From contig CAZRCZ010000017.1 of NCBI GenBank assembly GCA_964598765.1, forward strand, positions 49,583 through 113,582: a DNA stretch of 64,000 nt, in the 5' to 3' direction. The number at the start of each line of letters is the position of its first letter. Positions within the stretch are counted from its first letter, which is position 1. Below the pieces are notes generated by a model. The model saw only the letters and a program-made list of their open reading frames with translations. It did not search any database and had not been told where the DNA came from. Below, one piece after another: positions 1 to 8,426 of the stretch. This DNA is from CAZRCZ01 sp964598765. Lineage in GTDB: Bacteria > Sumerlaeota > Sumerlaeia > MVZB01 > JAJFLK01. The translations under genes were made by a program, and so were the position numbers.

Positions 1-196
1 GATGCGTCCCGAGGGGATGAAGTTTGCTCACCGAGTCGGGATCGGCGGGAACGATCGAGTTCATGAAATAAATGCTGAATTGCGCCGTCACCATGACGGT
101 CGTGAACGACGAATTGGCGAAGTCGAACATTGCCCAGCCGAAAATCGCCTTGCGATCGAGCGGCATTTCGCCGGCGGGGGGGGTGGGGGAGAACAT
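1..196 (-). CDS. UMF1-type MFS transporter, N-terminal fragment
   Basis: The reading frame starts at ATG 196-194 and runs off the left edge, giving about 65 residues. After a Pro-rich N-terminus (a run of eight C bases keeps frame) comes GWAMFDFANSSFTTVM, the typical opening of Atg22/UMF1-type major facilitator proteins, where the first membrane helix follows the FDFANS motif. Members are inner-membrane permeases, many of unknown substrate. An in-frame GTG at 211 is an alternative start; neither has a convincing ribosome binding site. The motif is seen directly; the substrate cannot be inferred. Confidence 0.8.
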   Translation of the reverse strand, partial: MFSPTPPAGEMPLDRKAIFGWAMFDFANSSFTTVMVTAQFSIYFMNSIVPADPDSVSKLHPLGTH

Positions 197-812
197 CTTG
201 ATTTTAGCCACGGCAGGACAGTAGCAGGATGATTAGCAACCGGAAACCCCAAAAGTTGCAACTCGGATGGACAAGCGGAGTGAGCAGGGACGTGCGACCG
301 GGGGCGCTGACCCATCAAGGATTTCGGCTTTTGACTCACACCGCCGCGTATTCATCTACCGTTGAAAATTCTTCGTTTTCGATCCGTTAAGCGCCAATAA
401 GCGCTCCCAAGGGAATCCCGCCGAAAATTAGTCTCGGCTATCCTTTCTCCATGCATTCCCCTGACCCACTCCTCTCCTTTCAAAATCCGCGTCATCGGCG
501 AAATCTGCGGATGATTTTCTTCTTGGCGTTCCGGAGGTTAATTTGTCATGCCATAAGCCCAATCCAATCAGTAATCTCCGTCAAAAAGTGTGACATTATT
601 TGATTTCGTTTTGTCAAACGAATGGTCCGCTCGCAACGCCCCTCTGGAAATCCCGCTCATCCTGTCCATCCCTGTCCAAATTGGTTTTGTTTTGCAATTA
701 TTTTATTGGCTACCGACCGGCCCTCGCTTCCTTGCCGAACCTTGAGCCTAACTTATCTGCGGATAAATCCGAACCACCTTGATAGAGTCGTTTGAATCCA
801 AGGAGTATCAAC
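197..812. other. Intergenic region with repeat-like fragments, no gene
   Basis: No convincing gene on either strand. Short ORFs here lack ribosome binding sites and protein-like composition. The stretch around 500-525 (ATCTGCGGATGATTTTCTTC) and around 655-680 (CATCCTGTCCATCCCTGTCC) has the look of dispersed intergenic repeats like those elsewhere in the window. It must contain the promoters for the divergent transporter and propeller genes, but no clear -35/-10 pair could be picked. Confidence 0.5.
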
Positions 813-1820
813 ATGCCCCATTTTTTTCCCCCCCTACGATTCCTAATTCTCTTCTTGTGCGCGGCGATGCTTTCGATCTCACCTTCATTTTCAGCCGAGC
901 CGACTTGGACGCAACTTCACGGCGTCAAGCACACGGTCCTTGCGGCGGATGCCTCCAAGGGGCGCATCGCCATTTTCGACGATACCGGCAAGATGACGTG
1001 GGAATACAAGATCGCGAATCTGCACGATCTTCAGATGCTCGAAAACGGGAATATCCTTTTTCAAACCGATTGGGCGCAATTGGTCGAGGTCGCGCCGGAG
1101 GGAATGTCCGGCGGAAAAATCGTCTGGTCCTACGACGCCGCGAAGATGAACGGCAACGCGGGAAAATCGGTGCAGGTTCACACCTTCCAGCGTTTATCGG
1201 ACGGCGTGACGATGATCGCCGAGAGCGGTCCCGCGAGAATCATCGAAGTGGATTCCTCCGGCAAAATCGTCCACGAGATCAAATTGAAGGTGGATCATCC
1301 CGATCCCCACCGCGACACGCGCCTCGCGCGCAAGCTCGCCTCGGGAAATTATCTCGTCTGCCACGAAGGAGATGGTCGCGTGCGCGAATACGATCCGGCG
1401 GGCAAGATCGTTTGGGAATTTGCGATTCCGGGGGAAGGGGGAAAATTCGATCACAAAGGTTCGGGAACGGCGGTCTTCGGCGCGCTTCGATTGCCCAACG
1501 GCAACACGCTCGTCGCAACCGGCAACGGTCACAGCGTTCTTGAGGTCAACAAATCGGGAGAGATCGTTTGGAATGTGACGAGCAAGGATCTCCCCGGCAT
1601 TGAATTGGCATGGGTGACGACGCTCGAAGTCCTTCCCAACGGCAATCGCGTGATCGGCAACTGCCACGCCGGACCCGACAATCCGCAGATCATCGAAGTC
1701 ACGCCCGATAAAAAGTTGGTCTGGGCGTTCCGGGATTTTAATCTTCTCGGCGACGCCCTCTCGAACTCGCAATTGATCGAAGCCAACGGAACAAAATGGA
1801 AGCCGGTCAATCGGAGGTAA
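813..1820 (+). CDS. Secreted beta-propeller protein (PQQ/arylsulfotransferase-like)
   Basis: 335 residues from ATG 813, chosen because AAGGAG lies 7 bases upstream; a TTG at 792 is in frame but has no such site. Residues 1-28 form a signal peptide ending near SFSAEP. The rest is a series of blades with the pattern 'G.I.W.y', 'LPNGNTLVATG' and 'NGNRVIGN', as in WD40/PQQ-like and arylsulfotransferase propellers. It is probably periplasmic. No catalytic residues were recognised, so enzyme or binding role is open. Its TAA is directly followed by the stop codon of the convergent beta-helix gene, with no bases between them. Confidence 0.8.
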   Translation: MPHFFPPLRFLILFLCAAMLSISPSFSAEPTWTQLHGVKHTVLAADASKGRIAIFDDTGKMTWEYKIANLHDLQMLENGNILFQTDWAQLVEVAPEGMSGGKIVWSYDAAKMNGNAGKSVQVHTFQRLSDGVTMIAESGPARIIEVDSSGKIVHEIKLKVDHPDPHRDTRLARKLASGNYLVCHEGDGRVREYDPAGKIVWEFAIPGEGGKFDHKGSGTAVFGALRLPNGNTLVATGNGHSVLEVNKSGEIVWNVTSKDLPGIELAWVTTLEVLPNGNRVIGNCHAGPDNPQIIEVTPDKKLVWAFRDFNLLGDALSNSQLIEANGTKWKPVNRR

Positions 1821-3893
1821 TCAAGGTTTGGAGACTTTCTTGACGGGTCCGAAGGCATCGTAGGGGAGAGGCCGAAATCCGTTCTTCAACGCTTCGGCGC
1901 CATCACGGAGCCGGAAATTCCCTGTGTCCGGCGCGACAAATTCCGGATCCCCTTCCGTCCGATTGCCGGTCAGTTGAATCCCTTCGGACGTGAGTCCATC
2001 CAGCAAATCAAGCCAGCGTCCGTCCCAATTGATGTTGCGCGCGATCTTATTTCCTTTGGCTTTGGCCGGTTCATCGCCGAGGAGGGTCAGCAGTTCGGGG
2101 TAGTGATCGCGGTAAGGAGGCTCGCGGTAATTCATCGCATCGAGTCGGTCGAAGAGGGTCGTATCGCGTCCGTCGAAGTAATTTTTCGCCCAACCGAGAC
2201 CGCGCTGATCAACGTGAATCGCGGGCTTGCAACGGACGAAAATATTGTTCTCGATGGTGTTGTCCCTTCCGCCGCCGACGAGCACGCCGCGCCCCGCTTC
2301 GACGCAAAGATTTCCAAAGACGTTGGTCCCGCTCGACCAGTCATCCAAATAAATCGCCTGCACGTCGCCGTGACCAAGCTGATGAAAATAATTGTATCGG
2401 ACGACGTTGCCGCGCTGGGTCCAATCGCGTCCCATATAAAACGCTCCGGCGTCGCTTGTCTCCATACAGACGTGGTGGATATCGTTGTATTCGATCAAAT
2501 GCTCGTTGCCGGTGAGAATGATTGCGCTATGGGGAGCGTCGTGGATGAGATTATGCGCGATCCGGTTGCGGACGCCGTTGATCAGAACGGCGGGGCAATA
2601 GGTCCGGACCCATTGGCCGAAATGATGGATGTCGCAGTTTGTGACGAAATGATTTCCGGAAGTCAACGCTTTGCGGTCGCCGCCGGTCATGCTGACGCCG
2701 GAGGTTCCGAGGTTGGCGATTTCACACGCTTCGACGCCGTGCGCATGGCCTCCCGTAATCTCGATTGCCGTGCCTCCCATGTTGCGTATCGAGCAATCGC
2801 GGATGAGGACATCTTCGCCTTCATGAACCGTGATTGCCGTCCCGCGCGCAAATTCAAAATCCATTCCCTCGAAATGAAGATGCGAAACATTTTCAAGCTT
2901 GAGGAGTCCCTCGGCGAGGGAGACCATCGCGCGGGATTTGGCGATGGGCGAGGGTGGGATGAAATAGAGAATATCCGTCGCGCGGTCAAGGTAATACTCC
3001 CCTGGAGCGTCAAGTTCTTCCAACAAGTTCAGAGCGTAGTAGCGCTTGCCCGCGCTGTAACCATAGACGCCGTGCGGTTCCTCGGTGGCGATCTCATGCT
3101 TGTTCAAATCAATGGACTTTACCTTGACGTAGGATTCGGCCCAATCCCAAGTCCAGTAGCCGTGGAGCCAGAGGTCGGACGCGGTTTTCCAGCGCGCCGG
3201 ACGGTCGCCATCATAGGTGAATTTGCCGCCGGTGGGTCCATCCGGCACGGCGGCGATCCGCGCCCAATCGTCGTTGGGCCAACGGGCGAGGGTCATGGGG
3301 TGGTCGTCGAAGAACAATTCCAACCCGGCGGGAGCATCGGGGCGGCCAAAACCGCGAGGAGTTATCCGTCCAAAATCGGTGACGCCCTGATCTTTAAGAG
3401 AGGCTTGCAGAACCGCGTCGCGCGCTGATGGATCGAGACGCTGGCGGATGGCCGGGTCGGTGACGGGAAACCAATTTGTCACTTCGCGTCCTCCATAAAT
3501 GCGCGCCCGTTCGCCGGGAGCGGATCGCCAAATCACGGGAGCATCGGCTTCTCCCCCGTCGGAGGGATTGAGGTTTAATGCGGAACCCAGAAAATACTCG
3601 CCGCCGGCCAGAGTGACGAATGCGGAGGTATGGGAGGATGAAGTTTGTCGGCGCATTTCGCGCAGGCGGTCCCGCGCGGCTTGCAAACTCGCGACCGGAG
3701 CCTCGCGCGACCCCGATGCGGAATCGGTTCCCTTGGGCGACACAAATACCTCAACCGCCGCAAAAGGGGTTCGATCGCATAGAACGAACAGCGTGAGAAC
3801 GGCGGCGCAAAGGGAGAAGTTAAGAACAAGCGCGTGCGGGCGCACGGGAAAGCTCAACGGGACACTTGGAAATCGATCTTCAGGCGGCTTCAT
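1821..3893 (-). CDS. Secreted right-handed beta-helix protein, GH141-like
   Basis: 690 residues from ATG 3893. An N-terminal hydrophobic segment (about residues 20-40) looks like a signal peptide. It is followed by VEVFVSPKGTDSASGS, the usual opening of secreted parallel beta-helix enzymes, then a central insert, then many short N-rich coils such as RNRIAHNLIHD, EYNDIHH and NTIENNIF at about residues 400-600. This layout fits polysaccharide-active beta-helix families; the 'IYGGREVTNW' start and the EYYLDRATDILYF segment resemble GH141-type proteins (fucosidase/xylanase). Family is certain at fold level; GH141 is an inference and the substrate is unknown. It converges on the propeller gene with abutting stops. 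Confidence 0.8.
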   Translation of the reverse strand: MKPPEDRFPSVPLSFPVRPHALVLNFSLCAAVLTLFVLCDRTPFAAVEVFVSPKGTDSASGSREAPVASLQAARDRLREMRRQTSSSHTSAFVTLAGGEYFLGSALNLNPSDGGEADAPVIWRSAPGERARIYGGREVTNWFPVTDPAIRQRLDPSARDAVLQASLKDQGVTDFGRITPRGFGRPDAPAGLELFFDDHPMTLARWPNDDWARIAAVPDGPTGGKFTYDGDRPARWKTASDLWLHGYWTWDWAESYVKVKSIDLNKHEIATEEPHGVYGYSAGKRYYALNLLEELDAPGEYYLDRATDILYFIPPSPIAKSRAMVSLAEGLLKLENVSHLHFEGMDFEFARGTAITVHEGEDVLIRDCSIRNMGGTAIEITGGHAHGVEACEIANLGTSGVSMTGGDRKALTSGNHFVTNCDIHHFGQWVRTYCPAVLINGVRNRIAHNLIHDAPHSAIILTGNEHLIEYNDIHHVCMETSDAGAFYMGRDWTQRGNVVRYNYFHQLGHGDVQAIYLDDWSSGTNVFGNLCVEAGRGVLVGGGRDNTIENNIFVRCKPAIHVDQRGLGWAKNYFDGRDTTLFDRLDAMNYREPPYRDHYPELLTLLGDEPAKAKGNKIARNINWDGRWLDLLDGLTSEGIQLTGNRTEGDPEFVAPDTGNFRLRDGAEALKNGFRPLPYDAFGPVKKVSKP

Positions 3894-4039
3894 GATGTAA
3901 GTCCTAATTGAAAAGGGAGCAATTGGCACGATCAAAAAACAGCACGCGCGAAAAAAAAAATGGGATCGAGTTGCCAGTCGGGGAAAAGCGGAGTATAAGA
4001 ATTCCATACTGCGGATGAAATAGACGCGGAACCGAATTG

Positions 4040-5182
4040 ATGGCGCTTTATCGCATACTTCTGGTGGACGACGACGACGATCTGCGGGCGTTGTTGCGCT
4101 CGACGCTCAAGGGACGCTACGAAGTGGTCGAGGCGTTCGATGGTCTCGACGCCCTGCACAAACTGAACGACGTCCAGCCCGACTTGGCGATTCTCGACGT
4201 AGAGATGCCGATGATGGATGGATTTCAACTCTGCGAGGCGATCCGTCATCATAAGGACTATCGCGGGATACCGATTCTCTTTCTCTCCGGTCACGGATCG
4301 AAGGAAAATCTCAAAAAAGGATACGCCGCCGGAGCGGACTTGTTCATGGTCAAACCGCTTGATCCCTCGCGTGTGCTCAAGAACGTCGAGTTCACGATTG
4401 AACACGAGAAACCGCCGTTGCGGGAGAAGCGATTTTCCGTGGAGGTTCTGGCCGAGGTTGAGCGACGGGCGGGGAGAGGGGAGACGGTGGATCATCCCCC
4501 TCCCCCCACGGCAAAAGCCGTGCCTGCCGCGCCTCCGTCCGCGCCCGTGAAAACGGCTCAGCCCGCGGTTGTCCTTCTCAAGAAGAGCGTGGAACCTTCG
4601 CCCTCGCGAGCCGCCGCCGAGCCGGCGCCGATTGAGCCTCAAGGCGATCTCAAACCTCGCGTTATGCTGGTGGACAACGAGGAGGACGCGCTGAAACTGA
4701 TGGACATGGCGCTCCGATCCAAGTTTGAGATCACGATGGCTCGCGACGGTTTAGAGGCGATCAAGAAGCTCGTCGAGTATCAACCCGACGTTCTTCTGAT
4801 AGACGTGATGATGCCCAAGATGAACGGATTCCAACTCTTGCAATCCATCCGGCGGAATCCGGCCTTGGCCCGCTTGCCGGTCGTGATCGTCACGGCCAAG
4901 GCGACCCAGCGCGACAAGGAGTATTCCCTTCGCATCGGGGCAAACGATTTCGTCGCCAAGCCTTATTCTCCGGACGATCTTCTCAAGCGGGTATTTGCCT
5001 TGACCCAGACTCCGGATTTCAGGATATCGTCCAAAAAAATTCCGATTCGGGAAATCGTCGAGAAAGAATACCTGCAAATGAAGGCCAAGGAAGCCGAGGC
5101 CGACGTCAAGGAAACCAAGCAAAAATACGCCGAGCTTCAAGGGATTATCGAGCAAGAGGCGCGTCGGCACGGAAGATCCTGA
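4040..5182 (+). CDS. Response regulator with two receiver domains
   Basis: 380 residues from ATG 4040 (a TTG directly before it is also in frame). Receiver 1, residues about 4-120, has the acidic cluster VDDDDD, phospho-acceptor Asp in AILDVEMP and Lys in MVKPL. A Pro/Ala-rich linker of about 85 residues follows. Receiver 2, about 208-325, has VDNEED (one acidic partner is Asn), Asp in LLIDVMMP and Lys in AKPYS. The C-terminal 45 residues are a Lys/Glu-rich predicted coiled coil. There is no DNA-binding or enzymatic output domain, so it probably acts by protein contact. The next gene starts 17 bases downstream, so the two may be cotranscribed. No histidine kinase is nearby. Confidence 0.9.
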   Translation: MALYRILLVDDDDDLRALLRSTLKGRYEVVEAFDGLDALHKLNDVQPDLAILDVEMPMMDGFQLCEAIRHHKDYRGIPILFLSGHGSKENLKKGYAAGADLFMVKPLDPSRVLKNVEFTIEHEKPPLREKRFSVEVLAEVERRAGRGETVDHPPPPTAKAVPAAPPSAPVKTAQPAVVLLKKSVEPSPSRAAAEPAPIEPQGDLKPRVMLVDNEEDALKLMDMALRSKFEITMARDGLEAIKKLVEYQPDVLLIDVMMPKMNGFQLLQSIRRNPALARLPVVIVTAKATQRDKEYSLRIGANDFVAKPYSPDDLLKRVFALTQTPDFRISSKKIPIREIVEKEYLQMKAKEAEADVKETKQKYAELQGIIEQEARRHGRS

Positions 5183-5198
5183 GGTCACGCCTTCTGCC

Positions 5199-6092
5199 AT
5201 GCGCCTGAACAATTCTTGGCTTCGACCGGCGCGTCTGGCGGATTCGCCTTGGTTGTGGTTGGCGCCCGCGCTGATTCCGTTTGTTTTGTTCCTCTTCGCG
5301 CCCGCGTTTGAAGTGGCGCGTCTATCGTTTCACCAATGGGATTGGTTCGAGGAACGGTTCGTCGGACTGGGACAATATCGCCGTCTTCTGCGCGATCCCG
5401 ATTTTTTTCGGGCGCTCGGCCACACGCTTCTTTTCACGCTTGCCGTCGTCCCCGCGTGGATTGTTCTTACGTTGGCGATCGCGGCTCTCGTCGCCCCTTT
5501 TCGCCCGGCGTTTCGCTCGGGTTGGACCACGACTTTCTATTTAACCTATCTTGTCTCGCCCGTGATTCTAGCCATGATTTGGACGTGGATGCTTGCGCCG
5601 GATCGGGAGGGATTGATGAATCGCATTCTTGGATGCGTGGGTCTGGGCCCGTGGCCGTGGCTGAAATCTCCGCGAGGGGCGCTGACCGGGGTCATTCTCT
5701 CCACCGCAATCACCATTCCCGGGAGCGGCGTTCTTCTCTATGGCGCGGCGCTTTCGACGCTTCCGGGAGAGCTTTTCGAGTCAGCGCGGTTGGATGGAGC
5801 GGGACGTTTGGCGCAATGGCGTTGGATCACAATTCCCCTTCTCAAACCAACGACCCTTTATCTGATGGTGATTTACACGATTGCCTCCTTTCAGGTTTTT
5901 GAGAGGGTCTATATCATGACCGGAGGGGGACCCGCCGGAGCGACGACCGTGATGGTGGAGCAGATTTATTCCAGCGCGTTTTTGAATTTTGACTTCGGAG
6001 CGGCGTCGGCGCAGGCGGTTCTGTTGCTTCTCATTATTGCGGCGGTGGCGTGGGGTCAATTCGTGGCTTTGAAGAGTGACGCGCAGTTCTAA
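5199..6092 (+). CDS. ABC transporter permease, carbohydrate type (MalF/UgpA-like)
   Basis: 297 residues with about six membrane helices. The EAA loop of binding-protein-dependent permeases is clear: ELFESARLDGAGRLAQWRWI followed by TIPLLKP, at about residues 190-216, the site that docks the ATPase. The family imports sugars or polyols and needs a second permease, a solute-binding protein and an ATPase; none is in this window. The start at ATG 5199 lies 17 bases after the double-receiver gene. The last 59 bases overlap the convergent YfhO gene, which is unusual. It may be an orphan subunit served by components elsewhere. Confidence 0.9.
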   Translation: MRLNNSWLRPARLADSPWLWLAPALIPFVLFLFAPAFEVARLSFHQWDWFEERFVGLGQYRRLLRDPDFFRALGHTLLFTLAVVPAWIVLTLAIAALVAPFRPAFRSGWTTTFYLTYLVSPVILAMIWTWMLAPDREGLMNRILGCVGLGPWPWLKSPRGALTGVILSTAITIPGSGVLLYGAALSTLPGELFESARLDGAGRLAQWRWITIPLLKPTTLYLMVIYTIASFQVFERVYIMTGGGPAGATTVMVEQIYSSAFLNFDFGAASAQAVLLLLIIAAVAWGQFVALKSDAQF

Positions 6093-8415
6093 ATTGCCAA
6101 CACAGAACGCACGCGTATCCAGCGACCGAAATAATCGAAATCCATTTTCCGATCCGATAGGGAAGCGGCGAAAACTCAATCCGGATGCGATGTTTGCCCG
6201 CCGGGAGGGGAATCGCGCGGAGAACGTAGTTCGCCGGCATGATCTCGTATTTCTTCCGCGCGCTTCCCGGCAATCCGTAGGCGCGCCAGCCGTTGCTGTA
6301 AGCGTCGGTGATGAGCAGAAGGGCCGCCCGCGCCACTACGCCTTCGACGACCAAGTAGTCCGTCCCGGAATCGGTGATGGCGACGGTTCCATCGGATTCC
6401 GCCGCCTCCGGTTCGGGATCCGGAGCGGACTCCAAAACGACTTCGCGGCGTGGATCAAAAGATGGGTTCTCCAACGTGGCGAAAATCGCGTCGCGTCCCT
6501 TAACAATTCTAGTTTCGCCAATCAGCTGTAATCGGGGAAGCGGCTCGAAAGGGGAGCGCCGCAAGTCATCCCTTCCCTCTTCCTCGCGGCAAATGAATTG
6601 ACAGCGAAGCATGGCTTCGAGTCGCAAGGTGTCCGTTAGGTTCAAACTTTGCGCAAAATAAAGGAACTCGTTGTAGCGTCTGGAAATTTGAGGATTCGAC
6701 GCTCCGAAGGAAAAGAGTCCGGCGCTCATGGGGGAGTTGGGATAATCGCCGGAGTAGAGAATGCGGAAAGGACCGGGATTGCTCTGGCGCAAGTTGATGA
6801 GCGACTTGGGATAAACAATGGGATGAAGATCGAACTTGGAGCGGGCCAAAGCCGACGAAACGAATACCTCCGCGACGGCAAGCATCCCTATCCAGTAAAT
6901 CGCCTTTGCATTGTATCTCAGGAAAAAAAATAGCAGGGCCAGCACAAGAAGAGTCGAACCGCAGATCAGCAAGCCATTGGAGCTGAAGGCGGAAGTTGCC
7001 TTAATAAAATTTTCCATTTGCCATAAGCGGGAGGGAAAATGGGAAATCTCAGCAGGGAAACGGGGAATCACGAATCTTCCCCAAAAGCCTGACGCGCCCA
7101 ATTCTCCCGAATGATGAACGGCGAGACCGAACCCGAGCGCAAACATCCCAAGAATCAAAAAAATTACAGCCGGAACGAGGTTGATCCGCCGTTGCGCGCG
7201 AAGCCGATCGAAACCGAATCCGGCCAACATGGACCAGAACAAGGAGGCTTGAATCATGAATCGCGATGAGGCGCGAAAGCGATTGAACCCCGGAAACCAA
7301 CGATGGAGCAAGGCAAAGAGCGGCGTGTTGGATCCCAACCCCAAAATCACCAGCGCGAAGACCATAATGGATCCTTTGCGCGTCCACGGGTTATTCCCGC
7401 CGATGGCGCCGACGACGGCCAAGACCAAGCCTGAAATACCGAAAAAAAGGGTGACTTCCCAATTGAAAAATCCTCCCCAATAAATCATGTGAGGCGCTTC
7501 GGGGGAAACATTGCTCAATCCGAAAAACCAAGGAGCGAGCAACGTCACAAAATTTTCCGGGGGAAAGGACAGAAACGCCGCCGCGTCATGGGACAGTCCG
7601 CCGCCGCCGCGCGTGCTTTCGCTTCCGGCATGGAATCCGGCGAGCAGTTGAACGGCGGAGATCAAGGTCGCGCCGAGATAGATCGCTACGAAGCTTACTG
7701 ACGCTTTTTCAAATCCTTTGACGTTCAACGCATTCAGGAGAAAATAGAGGAGGGCGGCGATGCCCGAATAAAAAACCGTTTGCGGATGTCCGGCGAGAAT
7801 TTGCAAGGTCACAATGCCAATTCCGGAGAGGATCCACCTTGCCCTCGGGAATTCAATCAGTTCATCCACGACCAGAAAAAGGAAAGGAGTCCAAGCCGCC
7901 GAACCAATCAGACTCAGATGACCCGCCGAGACATGCGCGAAGTAAGGCTCGCCGAACATGAAGAGCGACGAGGTTAAGAACGCGGCGAATCGGCTCATGC
8001 CTTTCCGGCGCGCCCACAGATGGACGCCGACCCCGGCAAGAAATACATGGAAGGCAATTTCAAGATTGATGGCCTTCGGCAACCGAATGACCATGTAGAT
8101 CCAATTGAGCGGATACAGCAAGGCGGATTGAAAATCGCCGAAGAACGGTGAACCCGAATGGAGATAAGGATTCCAAAGCGTAAGGTGTCCGCGGCTGAGT
8201 TCATCGAATCCGAACTGCCGCCAAGGGGCGAAAAAAATCGAAATATCGGTTCCAATTTGAGAGGGGACGGACCAATCGGATGCGAAAAGGGTGTCGCCAA
8301 ACATCGCCAAAACCAAAATCAGCAGAAAGCCGTAGGACAGATATTCCGAAGTAAAACGAGAGAGGAAAAGCGGATGCCTCTCGTGGAAAGAGATGGAATC
8401 GGTCTTTTCTTCCAT
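6034..8415 (-). CDS. YfhO-family membrane protein, copy 1 of 3
   Basis: 793 residues from ATG 8415. About a dozen hydrophobic helices form the N-terminal two thirds, with the conserved loops FAPWRQFGFDELSRGH, LWNPYLHSGSPFFG and GHPQTVFYSG; a soluble beta-rich domain follows, with SNGWRAYGLPGSARK and KHRIRIEFSPLPYRIGKW. This is the YfhO (GT-C-like) architecture, tied in Gram-positives to glycosylation of cell-surface polymers; its role here is inferred only. The ATG sits 11 bases after the stop of copy 2, the same spacing as between copies 3 and 2. A TTG at 8430 overlapping that stop is the alternative start. The 3' end overlaps the convergent permease gene by 59 bases. Confidence 0.88.
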   Translation of the reverse strand: MEEKTDSISFHERHPLFLSRFTSEYLSYGFLLILVLAMFGDTLFASDWSVPSQIGTDISIFFAPWRQFGFDELSRGHLTLWNPYLHSGSPFFGDFQSALLYPLNWIYMVIRLPKAINLEIAFHVFLAGVGVHLWARRKGMSRFAAFLTSSLFMFGEPYFAHVSAGHLSLIGSAAWTPFLFLVVDELIEFPRARWILSGIGIVTLQILAGHPQTVFYSGIAALLYFLLNALNVKGFEKASVSFVAIYLGATLISAVQLLAGFHAGSESTRGGGGLSHDAAAFLSFPPENFVTLLAPWFFGLSNVSPEAPHMIYWGGFFNWEVTLFFGISGLVLAVVGAIGGNNPWTRKGSIMVFALVILGLGSNTPLFALLHRWFPGFNRFRASSRFMIQASLFWSMLAGFGFDRLRAQRRINLVPAVIFLILGMFALGFGLAVHHSGELGASGFWGRFVIPRFPAEISHFPSRLWQMENFIKATSAFSSNGLLICGSTLLVLALLFFFLRYNAKAIYWIGMLAVAEVFVSSALARSKFDLHPIVYPKSLINLRQSNPGPFRILYSGDYPNSPMSAGLFSFGASNPQISRRYNEFLYFAQSLNLTDTLRLEAMLRCQFICREEEGRDDLRRSPFEPLPRLQLIGETRIVKGRDAIFATLENPSFDPRREVVLESAPDPEPEAAESDGTVAITDSGTDYLVVEGVVARAALLLITDAYSNGWRAYGLPGSARKKYEIMPANYVLRAIPLPAGKHRIRIEFSPLPYRIGKWISIISVAGYACVLCWQFRTARHSSKPRIDPTPPPQ

Positions 8416-8426
8416 GTTGGTTTCGT

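Noticed and set aside
600..782. 60-codon plus-strand ORF in the first intergenic region
   Set aside because: No ribosome site, no protein features, and it contains repeat-like DNA.
1974..3428. 484-codon plus-strand open frame opposite the beta-helix gene
   Set aside because: Antisense of a clear secreted beta-helix protein; composition is typical of a mirrored GC-rich gene.
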